From positions 16,827-80,826 of the forward strand of contig NZ_FNAM01000028.1 in NCBI RefSeq assembly GCF_900101845.1: a stretch of 64,000 bases of DNA, in the 5' to 3' direction. How positions within the stretch are numbered: position 1 is the stretch's first letter; the number at the start of each line of letters is the position of its first letter. The notes under the pieces are model-generated. The model searched no databases, was not told the DNA's origin, and saw nothing but the letters and a program-made list of their open reading frames with translations. Below are positions 24,475-32,349 of the stretch, in pieces. Position numbers and translations under genes: made by a program. This DNA is from Sporomusa acidovorans. Lineage in GTDB: Bacteria; Bacillota; Negativicutes; Sporomusales; Sporomusaceae.

Positions 24475-25379
24475 GTTTTTTTCCTCCGGCTTAACATGTC
24501 AGTAAACGCTTCCAGCCTTGTGACAAATCCAGCTTCAGATGTATGTTCATCTACCGTTAACAGCATAAAGGGTATGTGTAGGGCTTGTGCCCGCTGTCTA
24601 ATCAACTCGCCGATTAAAGCATCAGGACCGCAGGAAAAGGATGTCATGAATATCAGCCCATCTACCGGCTGATGCGAATTCATTATAGCTAGTGCTGCTC
24701 CGGCCATATGCTGACTGTTAGACCAAAAAATTTTTTTACCTAATGTTTTGGCAGCAGTGGCAGCCTGCCAGTTAGTCACCATTTCAGAAGTTATCACAGC
24801 AATATCAAGCTCTTGAAGTTTACTCACGATGTTCATGCTAATCTGACGGTCATAAATCAGATAAGGATGCCCGATCAGACCAACCCGTTGTCGACCGATT
24901 TCACCCTGCACTGTGCATGCTGGCTGTTGCCGGTACATCCAGGCGTGATACCAGGCATACAGACTGAATAAAGCACCTCTACCTAATATACGGCCTACAT
25001 TAATAATCGCCTGGTACAAGCTCCGCTGGTTTTGTCGAAGATTTATGCTGACGTCAATGACTGGCGGAAGATTGTGGATATTGCTGCGCAGCATATCGGG
25101 CATACCGATAATTTTCGGGCAGCTATATTCCCGGGTTGCTACGCTAACCACCCGTGGTGAAAATAAGAAATCGACTTTTTTATAAATTTCATAGACATGG
25201 CCGAAATAAACTTTTACAGGTAAGCAAACATCATCTAAGGCACTCCCGTAATCTAAGGTTACTTTAGTAGTCTCAGCAGTAACGACCACGTCTGCCCCAA
25301 GCTCATGTAAGAATCTTTCCCAAGCTGAGCCATATTGATAATACAGTAGTCCCTGGGGTAACCCTATTCGAACTGACAA
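24471..25379 (-). CDS. Acyl-CoA dehydratase activase-related protein (DUF2229-like, first of pair)
   Basis: 302 residues from TTG 25379 (AAGGA 10 bp upstream). Starts with the DUF2229 pattern IGLPQGLLYYQYGSAWERFL, continues with DDVCLPVKVYFGHVYEI and SVATREYSCPKIIGMPDMLR, and closes with FMTSFSCGPDALIGELI and DEHTSEAGFVTRLEAF. The conserved Cys-Pro, Ser-Cys-Pro and Ser-Cys-Gly-Pro motifs are the likely cluster ligands. The matching DEH-(S/T)-EAG-x-x-TRLEAF ends show that this protein and the next are paralogues, corresponding to halves of the large fused activase proteins of clostridia. Confidence 0.75.
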   Translation of the reverse strand: MSVRIGLPQGLLYYQYGSAWERFLHELGADVVVTAETTKVTLDYGSALDDVCLPVKVYFGHVYEIYKKVDFLFSPRVVSVATREYSCPKIIGMPDMLRSNIHNLPPVIDVSINLRQNQRSLYQAIINVGRILGRGALFSLYAWYHAWMYRQQPACTVQGEIGRQRVGLIGHPYLIYDRQISMNIVSKLQELDIAVITSEMVTNWQAATAAKTLGKKIFWSNSQHMAGAALAIMNSHQPVDGLIFMTSFSCGPDALIGELIRQRAQALHIPFMLLTVDEHTSEAGFVTRLEAFTDMLSRRKKT

Positions 25380-25585
25380 GATCCATCATTCCTTCGATAA
25401 TTTTCTTTTAGGCAAATGGTTATACTATTAGTCCATTTGCCGTACTGATCTCCCCAGCGTGCTATTGTTTGATCATTCATCATGATTTCAATGACTTCAC
25501 ACTGGTTACCGCAGCCGCTGCACTCAAAGCTACGGGAGGTATAGTCATAATTTAAAGTATACCATACTTTGGATGAATTATACAA
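25364..25585 (-). CDS. Short cysteine-rich fragment of an activase-type protein
   Basis: 73 residues, overlapping the next gene by 16 bp. The segment SFECSGCGNQCEVIEIMMNDQTIARWGDQYGKW resembles the zinc/Fe-S knuckle at the C-terminus of the first half of large CoA-dehydratase activase proteins (usually preceded by two ATPase domains). The ATPase part is missing upstream, so it is either a remnant or a free-standing knuckle subunit. No convincing ribosome binding site. Confidence 0.5.
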   Translation of the reverse strand: MYNSSKVWYTLNYDYTSRSFECSGCGNQCEVIEIMMNDQTIARWGDQYGKWTNSITICLKENYRRNDGSCQFE

Positions 25586-26096
25586 AATAACCTTAAAATG
25601 GTAAAAACTAACCGCTGGCGGGATGAGCCAGTGGTTTTTATTTGTTGCTTTAAGGACAAGTTTAGCTTTTTTTCTAGTTGATGTTGATGATAACTAACTC
25701 CAATTTGCTGATTGTTTATTTTTAATTTTGGTGGAATTATCCTAAATTAACGGTACTGTAAATTTCTAAATTCGGAAAATATCCAAGTATTTTCTTGCAA
25801 GCACCTCCAGGCTGTCCACTCTTAACAGCAGATGTTTTTGTAATTTCCATAACAAATTATATGCAAATGATTGAGCTAAGTGCGGGTGTGAACGCGGTTA
25901 TAAAACTCGGTGGCAAAAAGCTAGGATTAAAAACAGAGAAATAGGAAATTCAATAATAATAAAAATGGGAAGCCAAATTTGGCTTCCATTTTTTGCAGAG
26001 AGTAAGTATAAGAGTTGCGGGCGGTGTGAATCATAGGGGTAAATAATTGAAAGTAATGTAGTAATACTAAGTAATCTTTTAAGAGGAGTGGCATTA
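25586..26096. other. Intergenic stretch with a gene fragment and a terminator
   Basis: A plus-strand frame ending at TAG 25942-25944 reads APPGCPLLTADVFVISITNY then MQMIELSAGVNAV before its end, without a start or ribosome binding site. It looks like the 3' end of a lost gene of unknown family. The perfect 10-bp hairpin GGAAGCCAAA / TTTGGCTTCC at 25968-25987, followed by ATTTTTT, is a good terminator for it. Confidence 0.45.
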
Positions 26097-27101
26097 ATGG
26101 ACGAGAAAAATCTTAGGCTAACTTCAACCGAGGTTGGATGTTTATGGTTGGGCTATATGAATGACAGCATGGCAGTATGTACGCTTCAATATTTCTTGGA
26201 GAAGGCAAAAGATAAGGATATTCGACCCATCATTGAATTTGCCCTAAGTTTATCGGAAAAGCATATGCAAGCTATCGCGAAAATATTCAAAAATGAGGAA
26301 ATGGCCATTCCCGTTGGTTACACAGAGACTGATGTCGATGTTAAAGCGCCACCGTTGTTTTCCGATGTTTTTTATCTTCGCTATTTAAAACATCTGTCTG
26401 GAGCGGGAATGAAGGCATATATTCTGGGATTAAGCCAAGCCGTCCGTTCTGATGTGCGTAAGTATTTTGGGGATTGCATCGACTCCTCCCAAGAACTGAA
26501 CGAGCAAGTAACTCAGGCTTTGTTAACCAAGGGGCTTTATATTAGAGCGCCCTACATCCCGATTCCTAAACAGGTTCAGTTTGTAGAGTCTCCAACATTT
26601 ATGGGGACTATATTCGGCAAAAACCGTCCTTTACATGCAATGGAATTGATTCACCTAACCGCCAATATCTCGACCAATGCTATGGGGCGAGTGGTACTCA
26701 TTGGATTCGCACAGGTTGCCCGCACTCATGATGTGCGGGAGTATTTTGTGAGAGGGCAAGAGATAGCACGAAAGCATATTGAAGTATTTAGCTCTTTTAT
26801 GAAAAACGATGACCTGTCGGCCCCGGCAACATGGGATTCGGAAGCGATGGATTCAACGATAGCTCCTTTCTCGGATAAACTAATGATGCAACAAATAACT
26901 TCTCTAATCGCGATAAGTATGGCGAATTATGGAGCGGCCCTAGGCGCAAGCACACGAGTAGATGTTGCCGGTGAGTATATTCGTCTTATGACCGAGATTG
27001 CAGCGTTTGGAGAAGACGGAGCGCAACTTATGATTAAGCATGGCTGGCTTGAGCAACCGCCACAAGCGGCGGACCGTAAAGAATTAGCCTTGAGTAGATA
27101 A
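26097..27101 (+). CDS. DUF3231 protein (tandem four-helix, sporulation-associated)
   Basis: 334 residues from ATG 26097 (AGGAG 8 bp upstream; GTG 26088 is a poorer choice). Two copies of the ferritin-like DUF3231 unit: the first at about residues 8-165 (LTSTEVGCLWLGYMNDSMAVCTLQYFLEKAKD..., SEKHMQAIAKIF), the second at about 170-325 (FGKNRPLHAMELIHLTANISTNAMGRV..., ARKHIEVFSSFM). The family is common in spore-forming Bacilli and Negativicutes and includes coat-associated proteins such as B. subtilis YndP-type paralogues; biochemical role unknown. Monocistronic. Confidence 0.8.
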   Translation: MDEKNLRLTSTEVGCLWLGYMNDSMAVCTLQYFLEKAKDKDIRPIIEFALSLSEKHMQAIAKIFKNEEMAIPVGYTETDVDVKAPPLFSDVFYLRYLKHLSGAGMKAYILGLSQAVRSDVRKYFGDCIDSSQELNEQVTQALLTKGLYIRAPYIPIPKQVQFVESPTFMGTIFGKNRPLHAMELIHLTANISTNAMGRVVLIGFAQVARTHDVREYFVRGQEIARKHIEVFSSFMKNDDLSAPATWDSEAMDSTIAPFSDKLMMQQITSLIAISMANYGAALGASTRVDVAGEYIRLMTEIAAFGEDGAQLMIKHGWLEQPPQAADRKELALSR

Positions 27102-27147
27102 TAGAATCAACTACATTTAGTTGAAACATTCCACTTGGAGAAGATTA

Positions 27148-27207
27148 TGGGATTGCCTGAATTACTTTTTATTGCTTTCGTTGTATTAGCATTTATACCC
27201 GGCTGAA
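27148..27207 (+). other. Possible 19-residue hydrophobic peptide
   Basis: MGLPELLFIAFVVLAFIPG, followed by TGA, looks like the membrane helix at the start of TatA-type proteins (G-x-P-E-L-L). The amphipathic helix and tail are absent. It is probably a truncated gene start, and may be chance. Confidence 0.25.
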
Positions 27208-27308
27208 TTTTGCTGTATGATACTTATTGTGGTTAGAAATACTAATCGGGTATGAGGGGCGCTGATATCTTGTTTTAACAAAATATTACTAATGGAAGTA
27301 GACTAATC

Positions 27309-28379
27309 ATGCAATCAACGGTCAATAAAAGCGCTAACCGAAAAATAACAGCTTGGGGACTTTTGGCAATATGTTGTTTATGTTTCTTGTTTTTTTTGCA
27401 CTTTAACGGGGATAAGCAATTGACTCCTCAGAGGAGACCGAACGACAGCTACATGGATATAGCCTTATTATTTGCGCATGCCGTTTATGTGCGAGAATGG
27501 GATGGCGTTCCAGAGGCATTTGAGTTCGCCTCCCGCCATGCGGACGGGTCATACATTCTAAAGCGGCCAGGCTGGGATTCCTCAAAGGCATTTAATAAGC
27601 TTGCGCGTAGTGGCTGGAAACTGTACTTTAACCATATCGGTGTTGACGCCATCAGGCTGCAGGATACTCAGATTCTGACTGGCAGTAAGGTAAACCTCAA
27701 TAGTAAACTGACTGTTGTTGTGGCTTTTAGAGGCAGTGATAACATTTTTGATTATTTGTTCACAAATTGTAAAAATAATCCTGTCAGTTTAACACAGCTA
27801 CAAATGACTGGTAATAGCGAGCTGGAGGATTTTAACCTGATATGGGATCAATACACTGTACCGAGTATTACCGTAATGACTTGCAATGTTATGACCACCT
27901 GGCTATCAAACCGTGTTTCAAAAGCGCCTATATTGGTGCATAAGGGGTATATGGAACAGGTGGCGTGCGGCTTGAATGCTAAAGTCGTAGACCCGGTTAA
28001 CGGCGATTTATTAAGCGTGAAGGACATGGTGAACAAGTATCCTGATGCCGAATTTGTAATAGCAGGACACAGTTCAGGCGGCGGTGCAGCGCAAATTTTG
28101 TCCACCTTGCTTTATGAGAAGGGAATTGGCCGGCAAAACATCCACCTTCGGACATTTGCGACAGCTGGCGCCTTCAACTATCGCGGACAAGCTAAATACA
28201 GGGATATTGACTCGATTAACTACTTCATCGTCGGTGATCCTATACAGATTGTAAATGACCTTACCGGCTTTGGGCCACTCGGTGTAAGTATTATGGTATC
28301 ACCAACGCACCGGTTTTCCCAAAACAGCAGAACAGTACATGAGATGACAGCATACGAGGAACAATTGAGTAACAATTAA
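27309..28379 (+). CDS. Lipase class 3-like alpha/beta hydrolase, membrane-anchored or secreted
   Basis: 356 residues. A positively charged start is followed by one hydrophobic segment (about residues 14-33), so it is exported or anchored. The lipase-3 core is visible: LTVVVAFRGSDNIFDYLFTN (near residue 138), then the nucleophile elbow FVIAGHSSGGGAAQIL near residue 250 with Ser in GHSSG (family usually GHSLG), and a late YFIVGDPIQIVNDL with the probable catalytic Asp, and a His in SPTHRF. Acts on esters or lipids outside the cytoplasm; substrate unknown. Terminator follows. Confidence 0.75.
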   Translation: MQSTVNKSANRKITAWGLLAICCLCFLFFLHFNGDKQLTPQRRPNDSYMDIALLFAHAVYVREWDGVPEAFEFASRHADGSYILKRPGWDSSKAFNKLARSGWKLYFNHIGVDAIRLQDTQILTGSKVNLNSKLTVVVAFRGSDNIFDYLFTNCKNNPVSLTQLQMTGNSELEDFNLIWDQYTVPSITVMTCNVMTTWLSNRVSKAPILVHKGYMEQVACGLNAKVVDPVNGDLLSVKDMVNKYPDAEFVIAGHSSGGGAAQILSTLLYEKGIGRQNIHLRTFATAGAFNYRGQAKYRDIDSINYFIVGDPIQIVNDLTGFGPLGVSIMVSPTHRFSQNSRTVHEMTAYEEQLSNN

Positions 28380-28388
28380 TGAAACAAA

Positions 28389-28418
28389 GCTGAAAATTAT
28401 ATTTTCAGCTTTGTTTAC
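28389..28418 (+). terminator. Terminator after the lipase-like gene
   Basis: GCTGAAAAT / ATTTTCAGC hairpin with a TTTGTTT tail. The same hairpin lies at the 3' side of the convergent spoVA operon. Confidence 0.75.
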
Positions 28419-28438
28419 CATTACAGGTGCACTAAGAT

Positions 28439-28645
28439 CTATTGCTGTTTATACTGGGGTTCCTGCTGTTCAACGTATTTTTGCCGTTGCTTTAATGTTT
28501 CAACAGCATTGTCAAGGGTTGATGCTAATTGCTCAAATGTTTGTTTTGCCTGCTGATCCTGAGTCTCCAATGAAAATGTCTTCATCGTGGCTGCTGCATT
28601 TTGAACAGTTGCAATGGCTTGAGTCATTTGGGTACCTACTGTCAT
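28439..28645 (-). CDS. DUF1657 protein, last gene of the spoVA operon
   Basis: 68 residues from ATG 28645 (GGAGG 8 bp upstream). All-helical DUF1657 (MTVGTQMTQAIATVQNAAATMKTFSLETQD..., ending EQQEPQYK). A second DUF1657 gene opens the operon and a third copy is fused to the DUF421 protein; both free copies end in QEPQYK. In mobile spoVA operons of Bacillus these small proteins accompany the spore germinant/DPA channel; exact role unknown. Confidence 0.85.
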   Translation of the reverse strand: MTVGTQMTQAIATVQNAAATMKTFSLETQDQQAKQTFEQLASTLDNAVETLKQRQKYVEQQEPQYKQQ

Positions 28646-28676
28646 AATTTTCACCTCCTTCGGCCAGCCGTTTCAT

Positions 28677-29030
28677 TTATCCTTTGGGTTTAAATAGTAA
28701 AGCTGATAAAAATCCGAAGATAATTGCCGCGGAAATTCCTGCACTGGTTATTTTAAATATACCTGTTAATACACCAACAAGACCCGTTTTCTGGGCCTCC
28801 TGAAGAGCGCCCTTTACTAGTTGATTGCCAAAACTGCTTATAGGAACTGAAGCTCCGGCACCTGCAAATTTGACTAAATCGTCATATAGGCCCATTCCTC
28901 CTAAAACAGCGCCGGATACTACCAATGCAACCATTGTGTGGGCAGGAGTTAGTTTCAGAACGTCCATAAGTAGTTGCCCGATAACACATATGGCTCCGCC
29001 AACGACAAAAGCCAAAATAAACTTCTCCAA
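28677..29030 (-). CDS. spoVAE: Stage V sporulation protein AE (SpoVAE/AEb)
   Basis: 117 residues with three or four membrane segments. GLYDDLVKFAGAGASVPISSFGNQLVKGALQEA is the SpoVAE signature, shared as a paralogue with SpoVAC. Part of the inner spore-membrane channel that takes dipicolinic acid into the forespore and releases it at germination. 17 bp after the spoVAD gene. Confidence 0.9.
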   Translation of the reverse strand: MEKFILAFVVGGAICVIGQLLMDVLKLTPAHTMVALVVSGAVLGGMGLYDDLVKFAGAGASVPISSFGNQLVKGALQEAQKTGLVGVLTGIFKITSAGISAAIIFGFLSALLFKPKG

Positions 29031-29047
29031 AAGATAAGCCTCCTATA

Positions 29048-30049
29048 TTACTTTTCTATTGATACTGCGTAGGCAATACAGGGTATAGTTTCTTTTTGCT
29101 GGTAAGACATGGGGGAGAGTAACGCGCCGGTAGCAATAACCAGAATCCGGTTCAATTCTCCTTTGCGCATACGATTTAGAAGATGCCCAAACGTAGTTGT
29201 AGCAACACAGGCACAACCACTACCTCCTGCGAGAACGGGCTGAGTTTCCTTATATATTAGAATACCGCAGTCCGTCAGTTTTTCTACAGGGATGTCAAGT
29301 CCGTGTTTTGTAAGTAAATCTCCGGCAATTCGGTGTCCTACCCTTCCTAAGTCCCCGGTCGTAATGAGATCATAGTAGGATGGGGAGATATTCAAATCCC
29401 GAAAGTGGGCTTCAATCGTGTCAACTGCAGCCGGAGCCATAGCGGCCCCCATGTTAAAAGGGTCGGAAAGCCCCATATCGATTACTCGACCAATGGTAGC
29501 AGCTGCAACATGTGGGCCTTCTCCCTGCTGCGCAACAAGAGCAGCGCCTGCTCCAGTAACCGTCCACTGGGCAGTAGGCGGTTTTTGGGCACCATACTCG
29601 GTAGGATACCTGTACTGCTTCTCAGACGCTGCGTTATGGCTGGATGTACCAACGAGTGCATTCTGCGCGAACCTACTATCGATCATCAGTGCGGCTAAAG
29701 CAAGACCTTCCATCGAACTGGAACAAGCTCCATAGATGCCAAAAAAGGGAACGGCAAGGGTGCGGGCCGCAAAGCTGCTGGGAATAATCTGGTTCATCAA
29801 ATCCCCGCTTAAGAAAAATTGAACATCTTCTTTTTTTAATCCGGCCTTTTTTATCGCAGTTTCACACGCTTGTTCTAACAGCTTTTTTTCAGCTTGTTCG
29901 TAACTGTCTTGTCCTAACCATATATCGCCGTGAAGCAGGTCGAAATCGTCTGCCAAATTCCCCTGAGCCTCAAACGGCCCGCCAATAGCCGCAGAACCAA
30001 TGATTACCGGTTTAGATTCAAAAACCCATGTTTGATGACCGTGCAGCAT
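29048..30049 (-). CDS. spoVAD: Stage V sporulation protein AD (SpoVAD)
   Basis: 333 residues, thiolase/ketoacyl-synthase fold. Starts with GHQTWVFESKPVIIGSAAIGGPFEAQG; the active-site-like Cys motif FFGIYGACSSSMEGLALAAL is near residue 135. It binds dipicolinic acid at the channel entrance. Usual length (B. subtilis about 338). Its ATG follows the spoVAC stop with no gap, with AGGTGG 7 bp before it. Confidence 0.95.
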   Translation of the reverse strand: MLHGHQTWVFESKPVIIGSAAIGGPFEAQGNLADDFDLLHGDIWLGQDSYEQAEKKLLEQACETAIKKAGLKKEDVQFFLSGDLMNQIIPSSFAARTLAVPFFGIYGACSSSMEGLALAALMIDSRFAQNALVGTSSHNAASEKQYRYPTEYGAQKPPTAQWTVTGAGAALVAQQGEGPHVAAATIGRVIDMGLSDPFNMGAAMAPAAVDTIEAHFRDLNISPSYYDLITTGDLGRVGHRIAGDLLTKHGLDIPVEKLTDCGILIYKETQPVLAGGSGCACVATTTFGHLLNRMRKGELNRILVIATGALLSPMSYQQKETIPCIAYAVSIEK

Positions 30050-30529
30050 TTACATTCCACCTAATGACGTAATGATTACCTTTACAATAGCAACTATAAA
30101 AGCGGAAAAGACTCCGAAAACAATTACTGGTCCGGCGATTTTAAACATATTTCCGCCGACACCCAATACAAACCCCTCACTTTTGTGGTCTAGGGACGCG
30201 GATGCGATAGTATTGGCAAACCCTGTAACCGGAACGGCACTTCCCGCACCACCCCATTGAGCAATATGATCATATAATCCAAGGCTTGTAAGTATTACTG
30301 AAAACAAAATCAGAATCGCCGCAGTTGGATCACCGGCTGTCTTTTCATCAAAGTTAAAATAAGTCATGAAAAACAACTGTATTCCCTGACCGATTGTACA
30401 GATGATGCCTCCTGTAATAAAAGCCCGTAAACAGTTTGTTACTAGGGGACGCTGTGGTTCCCTGGCATGGGCAAAGTCCTGATATTGCTGCTGTACAGGG
30501 GTCAGCTTCTTTCTTTTAATACTTGACAA
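30050..30529 (-). CDS. spoVAC: Stage V sporulation protein AC (SpoVAC)
   Basis: 159 residues. Hydrophilic N-terminus (KKLTPVQQQYQDFAHAREPQRPLVTNCLRAF is longer than can be quoted here, residues 6-36) then four membrane segments with GLYDHIAQWGGAGSAVPVTGFANTIA. Mechanosensitive component of the DPA channel. Directly abuts spoVAD. Confidence 0.95.
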   Translation of the reverse strand: MSSIKRKKLTPVQQQYQDFAHAREPQRPLVTNCLRAFITGGIICTIGQGIQLFFMTYFNFDEKTAGDPTAAILILFSVILTSLGLYDHIAQWGGAGSAVPVTGFANTIASASLDHKSEGFVLGVGGNMFKIAGPVIVFGVFSAFIVAIVKVIITSLGGM

Positions 30530-30541
30530 GATAATCCACCT

Positions 30542-31402
30542 CTATCGTAATAGATATGGTTTAAGCTTTTTCATAAGCTGATCTAGTGTTTCAGCATGTT
30601 TTGAATACATTTTCTTAGCCGCTTCATTCTTGGTTTCCAGTGCAAAAGTCATAAGATCAGACTGAATTTTTTCAAAATTGGCATATAGCAATTCTTTAAC
30701 CTTTGGCTGGGGGAGTTGTACAGAGTCATCAAACAAATCCAGGTATAAATCACCGGACGAATCGACTTGTCCGATAAACACATTATCTGGTGATACGCCT
30801 GTAGTTTCTAACTGGATATTTAGCCATTCCCTGTTAACCCCCAAAGATGACAAGGGTTCATCTAAAATGTTACCATCCAGGATGACTGTCTGCGGTTCGG
30901 CCTGTGGGGCCGTTTTTATCCCCAAATCATGGGGGGATACTGGCTTTTTATCAGACTTCAAAAATAGATTTATGTCGCCGGTATCTTCCATTACTGCAAA
31001 TTCCACATCAGCTAGATTAAAAGTATTTTTATAGCGAAGCTCCCGCAGAAGTTCTTCTCCCGTCAGTCTTGCCTGCAGAAGATTATCTTCCATAATTTTT
31101 CCATGCTTAACTAATATGGTTTCTTTGCCGTTAATAAGTTCGTGAGTCCACTTGCTCTTAATGGCTATATAATCGAGTCCTATAGGAAATATTACCCAAA
31201 CCCCAAGGGCAATAAGGCCGAAGGCAGGATTTGGAATTAGATTTAATGACATTATGGCAGCAATTACTGCTGCGGTAACGTAGCTTACAAACCTAAACGG
31301 CGTCGTGCGGGCGATATTTCTTTTTCCCATTAATCTGGTTAAGAGGAGAAGCACAAAGAATAATGATACTGAGCTAATTAATGTTTGTAGCCATGCCTGC
31401 AT
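30542..31402 (-). CDS. DUF421-DUF1657 fusion (YetF-like, '2Duf')
   Basis: 286 residues. Residues 1-80 have three membrane helices (TLISSVSLFFVLLLLTRLMG, TRLMGKRNIARTTPFRF), followed by the YetF/DUF421 domain with LINGKETILVKHGKIMEDNL and LLRELRYKNTFNLADVEFAVME. The last 60 residues (FEKIQSDLMTFALETKNEAAKKMY, SKHAETLDQLMKKL) are DUF1657-like. This fusion is the 2Duf protein known from the spoVA2mob operon, which raises spore wet-heat resistance in some Bacillus. Gene order DUF1657-2Duf-spoVAC-AD-AE-DUF1657 agrees; the usual YhcN-like lipoprotein gene is missing here. Confidence 0.85.
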   Translation of the reverse strand: MQAWLQTLISSVSLFFVLLLLTRLMGKRNIARTTPFRFVSYVTAAVIAAIMSLNLIPNPAFGLIALGVWVIFPIGLDYIAIKSKWTHELINGKETILVKHGKIMEDNLLQARLTGEELLRELRYKNTFNLADVEFAVMEDTGDINLFLKSDKKPVSPHDLGIKTAPQAEPQTVILDGNILDEPLSSLGVNREWLNIQLETTGVSPDNVFIGQVDSSGDLYLDLFDDSVQLPQPKVKELLYANFEKIQSDLMTFALETKNEAAKKMYSKHAETLDQLMKKLKPYLLR

Positions 31403-31419
31403 TTTTTTGATTCTCCTGT

Positions 31420-31626
31420 CTAGTTCCCCTTATATTGTGGTTCTTGAAGTTCTAAAGTCTGCAGTCTTCCCTCCAGATCATTGATAATTATTCCTGCAGT
31501 TTCCAGGGTTTCACGGTAAACTAACTTGGTTTCTTCATCCCGCGTCTGGAGTGAATATAATCTTAATGTACTCTGATTGCCTTTGAGGGTAGCTAAAGTT
31601 TGTTTGAGTTTAGAAGCAACTGTCAT
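31420..31626 (-). CDS. DUF1657 protein, first gene of the spoVA operon
   Basis: 68 residues, all helical: MTVASKLKQTLATLKGNQST, then TRDEETKLVYRETLETAGII, ending LQEPQYK. GGAGG precedes the ATG by 8 bp. Opens the six-gene spore-membrane operon; a forespore (sigma-G) promoter is expected upstream, but I could not pick one with confidence. Confidence 0.85.
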   Translation of the reverse strand: MTVASKLKQTLATLKGNQSTLRLYSLQTRDEETKLVYRETLETAGIIINDLEGRLQTLELQEPQYKGN

Positions 31627-31746
31627 ATATATTACCTCCGTTTACCATACTATTATTAGATCTAATATTGATTTTAATTCAGTACAACTATTTCTAAATA
31701 ATGGTAAATTACCCCGAAAAGATTATTACTAACGGCCTAAAATGTA

Positions 31747-31786
31747 GAAAAGGAGTTGCCCAACATTATTGGGGCAACTCCTTTTC
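31747..31786 (-). terminator. Terminator after the phosphoribosyltransferase gene
   Basis: A perfect 15-bp stem (GAAAAGGAGTTGCCC / GGGCAACTCCTTTTC) with a 10-nt loop, just past the stop of the minus-strand purine operon. Confidence 0.8.
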
Positions 31787-31793
31787 TAACATT

Positions 31794-32336
31794 TTAATTT
31801 TTTACAAACAATGGCAGCTTTTCCAGGTAGATAATGTCATTGCGGTCGGCCGCATCTCCCTCTGCTAATATGGCAGCGCGTGCGGACACGATGCCGCCGG
31901 CCTGGCGTATGAGTTGTTCAACGGCATTAATTGATTGGCCTGTGCTGATAACATCATCAATAATAGCAACCCGTTTTCCTTTGATGGCAAGAACATCTTT
32001 ATTGTCCAGACAAAGGATTTGCTCTTTTTGGGTTGTAATGGAATATACCGAAACAACCAGGGGATTTTGCATATACGGTTTTACGCTTTTTCTGGCGATT
32101 ATAAAATTCATCGTCAGTAGCCGCGAGATTTCGAAGGCCAGCGGGATTCCTTTAGCTTCCGCTGTAACAATAACGTCAATCTCCGGCAATCGCTTAACTA
32201 ATTCGGGTGCAACCCGGCAAATCAATTCTGTATCGCCTAATACGACAAAACTGGCTATACTCAATTGCGGCGATACCTGAATTATGGGAAGTGTTCGTTC
32301 CAGACCGCAGAGTTTCAGGGTATATGTTTCAGACAT
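31794..32336 (-). CDS. Purine phosphoribosyltransferase (Apt-like)
   Basis: 180 residues of the type I phosphoribosyltransferase family. The PRPP loop is KRVAIIDDVISTGQSINAVE near residue 121, with two acidic residues and TG. The hood region KGIPLAFEISRLL and the ARKSVKPYM segment resemble adenine phosphoribosyltransferase (COG0503). Cytosolic salvage of a purine base to the nucleotide. It is 13 bp downstream of the purine permease, in the operon controlled by a guanine-type riboswitch, so guanine or (hypo)xanthine may be the true base despite the Apt-like sequence. Confidence 0.8.
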   Translation of the reverse strand: MSETYTLKLCGLERTLPIIQVSPQLSIASFVVLGDTELICRVAPELVKRLPEIDVIVTAEAKGIPLAFEISRLLTMNFIIARKSVKPYMQNPLVVSVYSITTQKEQILCLDNKDVLAIKGKRVAIIDDVISTGQSINAVEQLIRQAGGIVSARAAILAEGDAADRNDIIYLEKLPLFVKN

Positions 32337-32349
32337 GGTATGCTACCTC

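Noticed and set aside
27148..27240. Possible UGA-interrupted TatA-like gene
   Set aside because: After the TGA no TatA amphipathic helix follows and no SECIS-like hairpin is visible.
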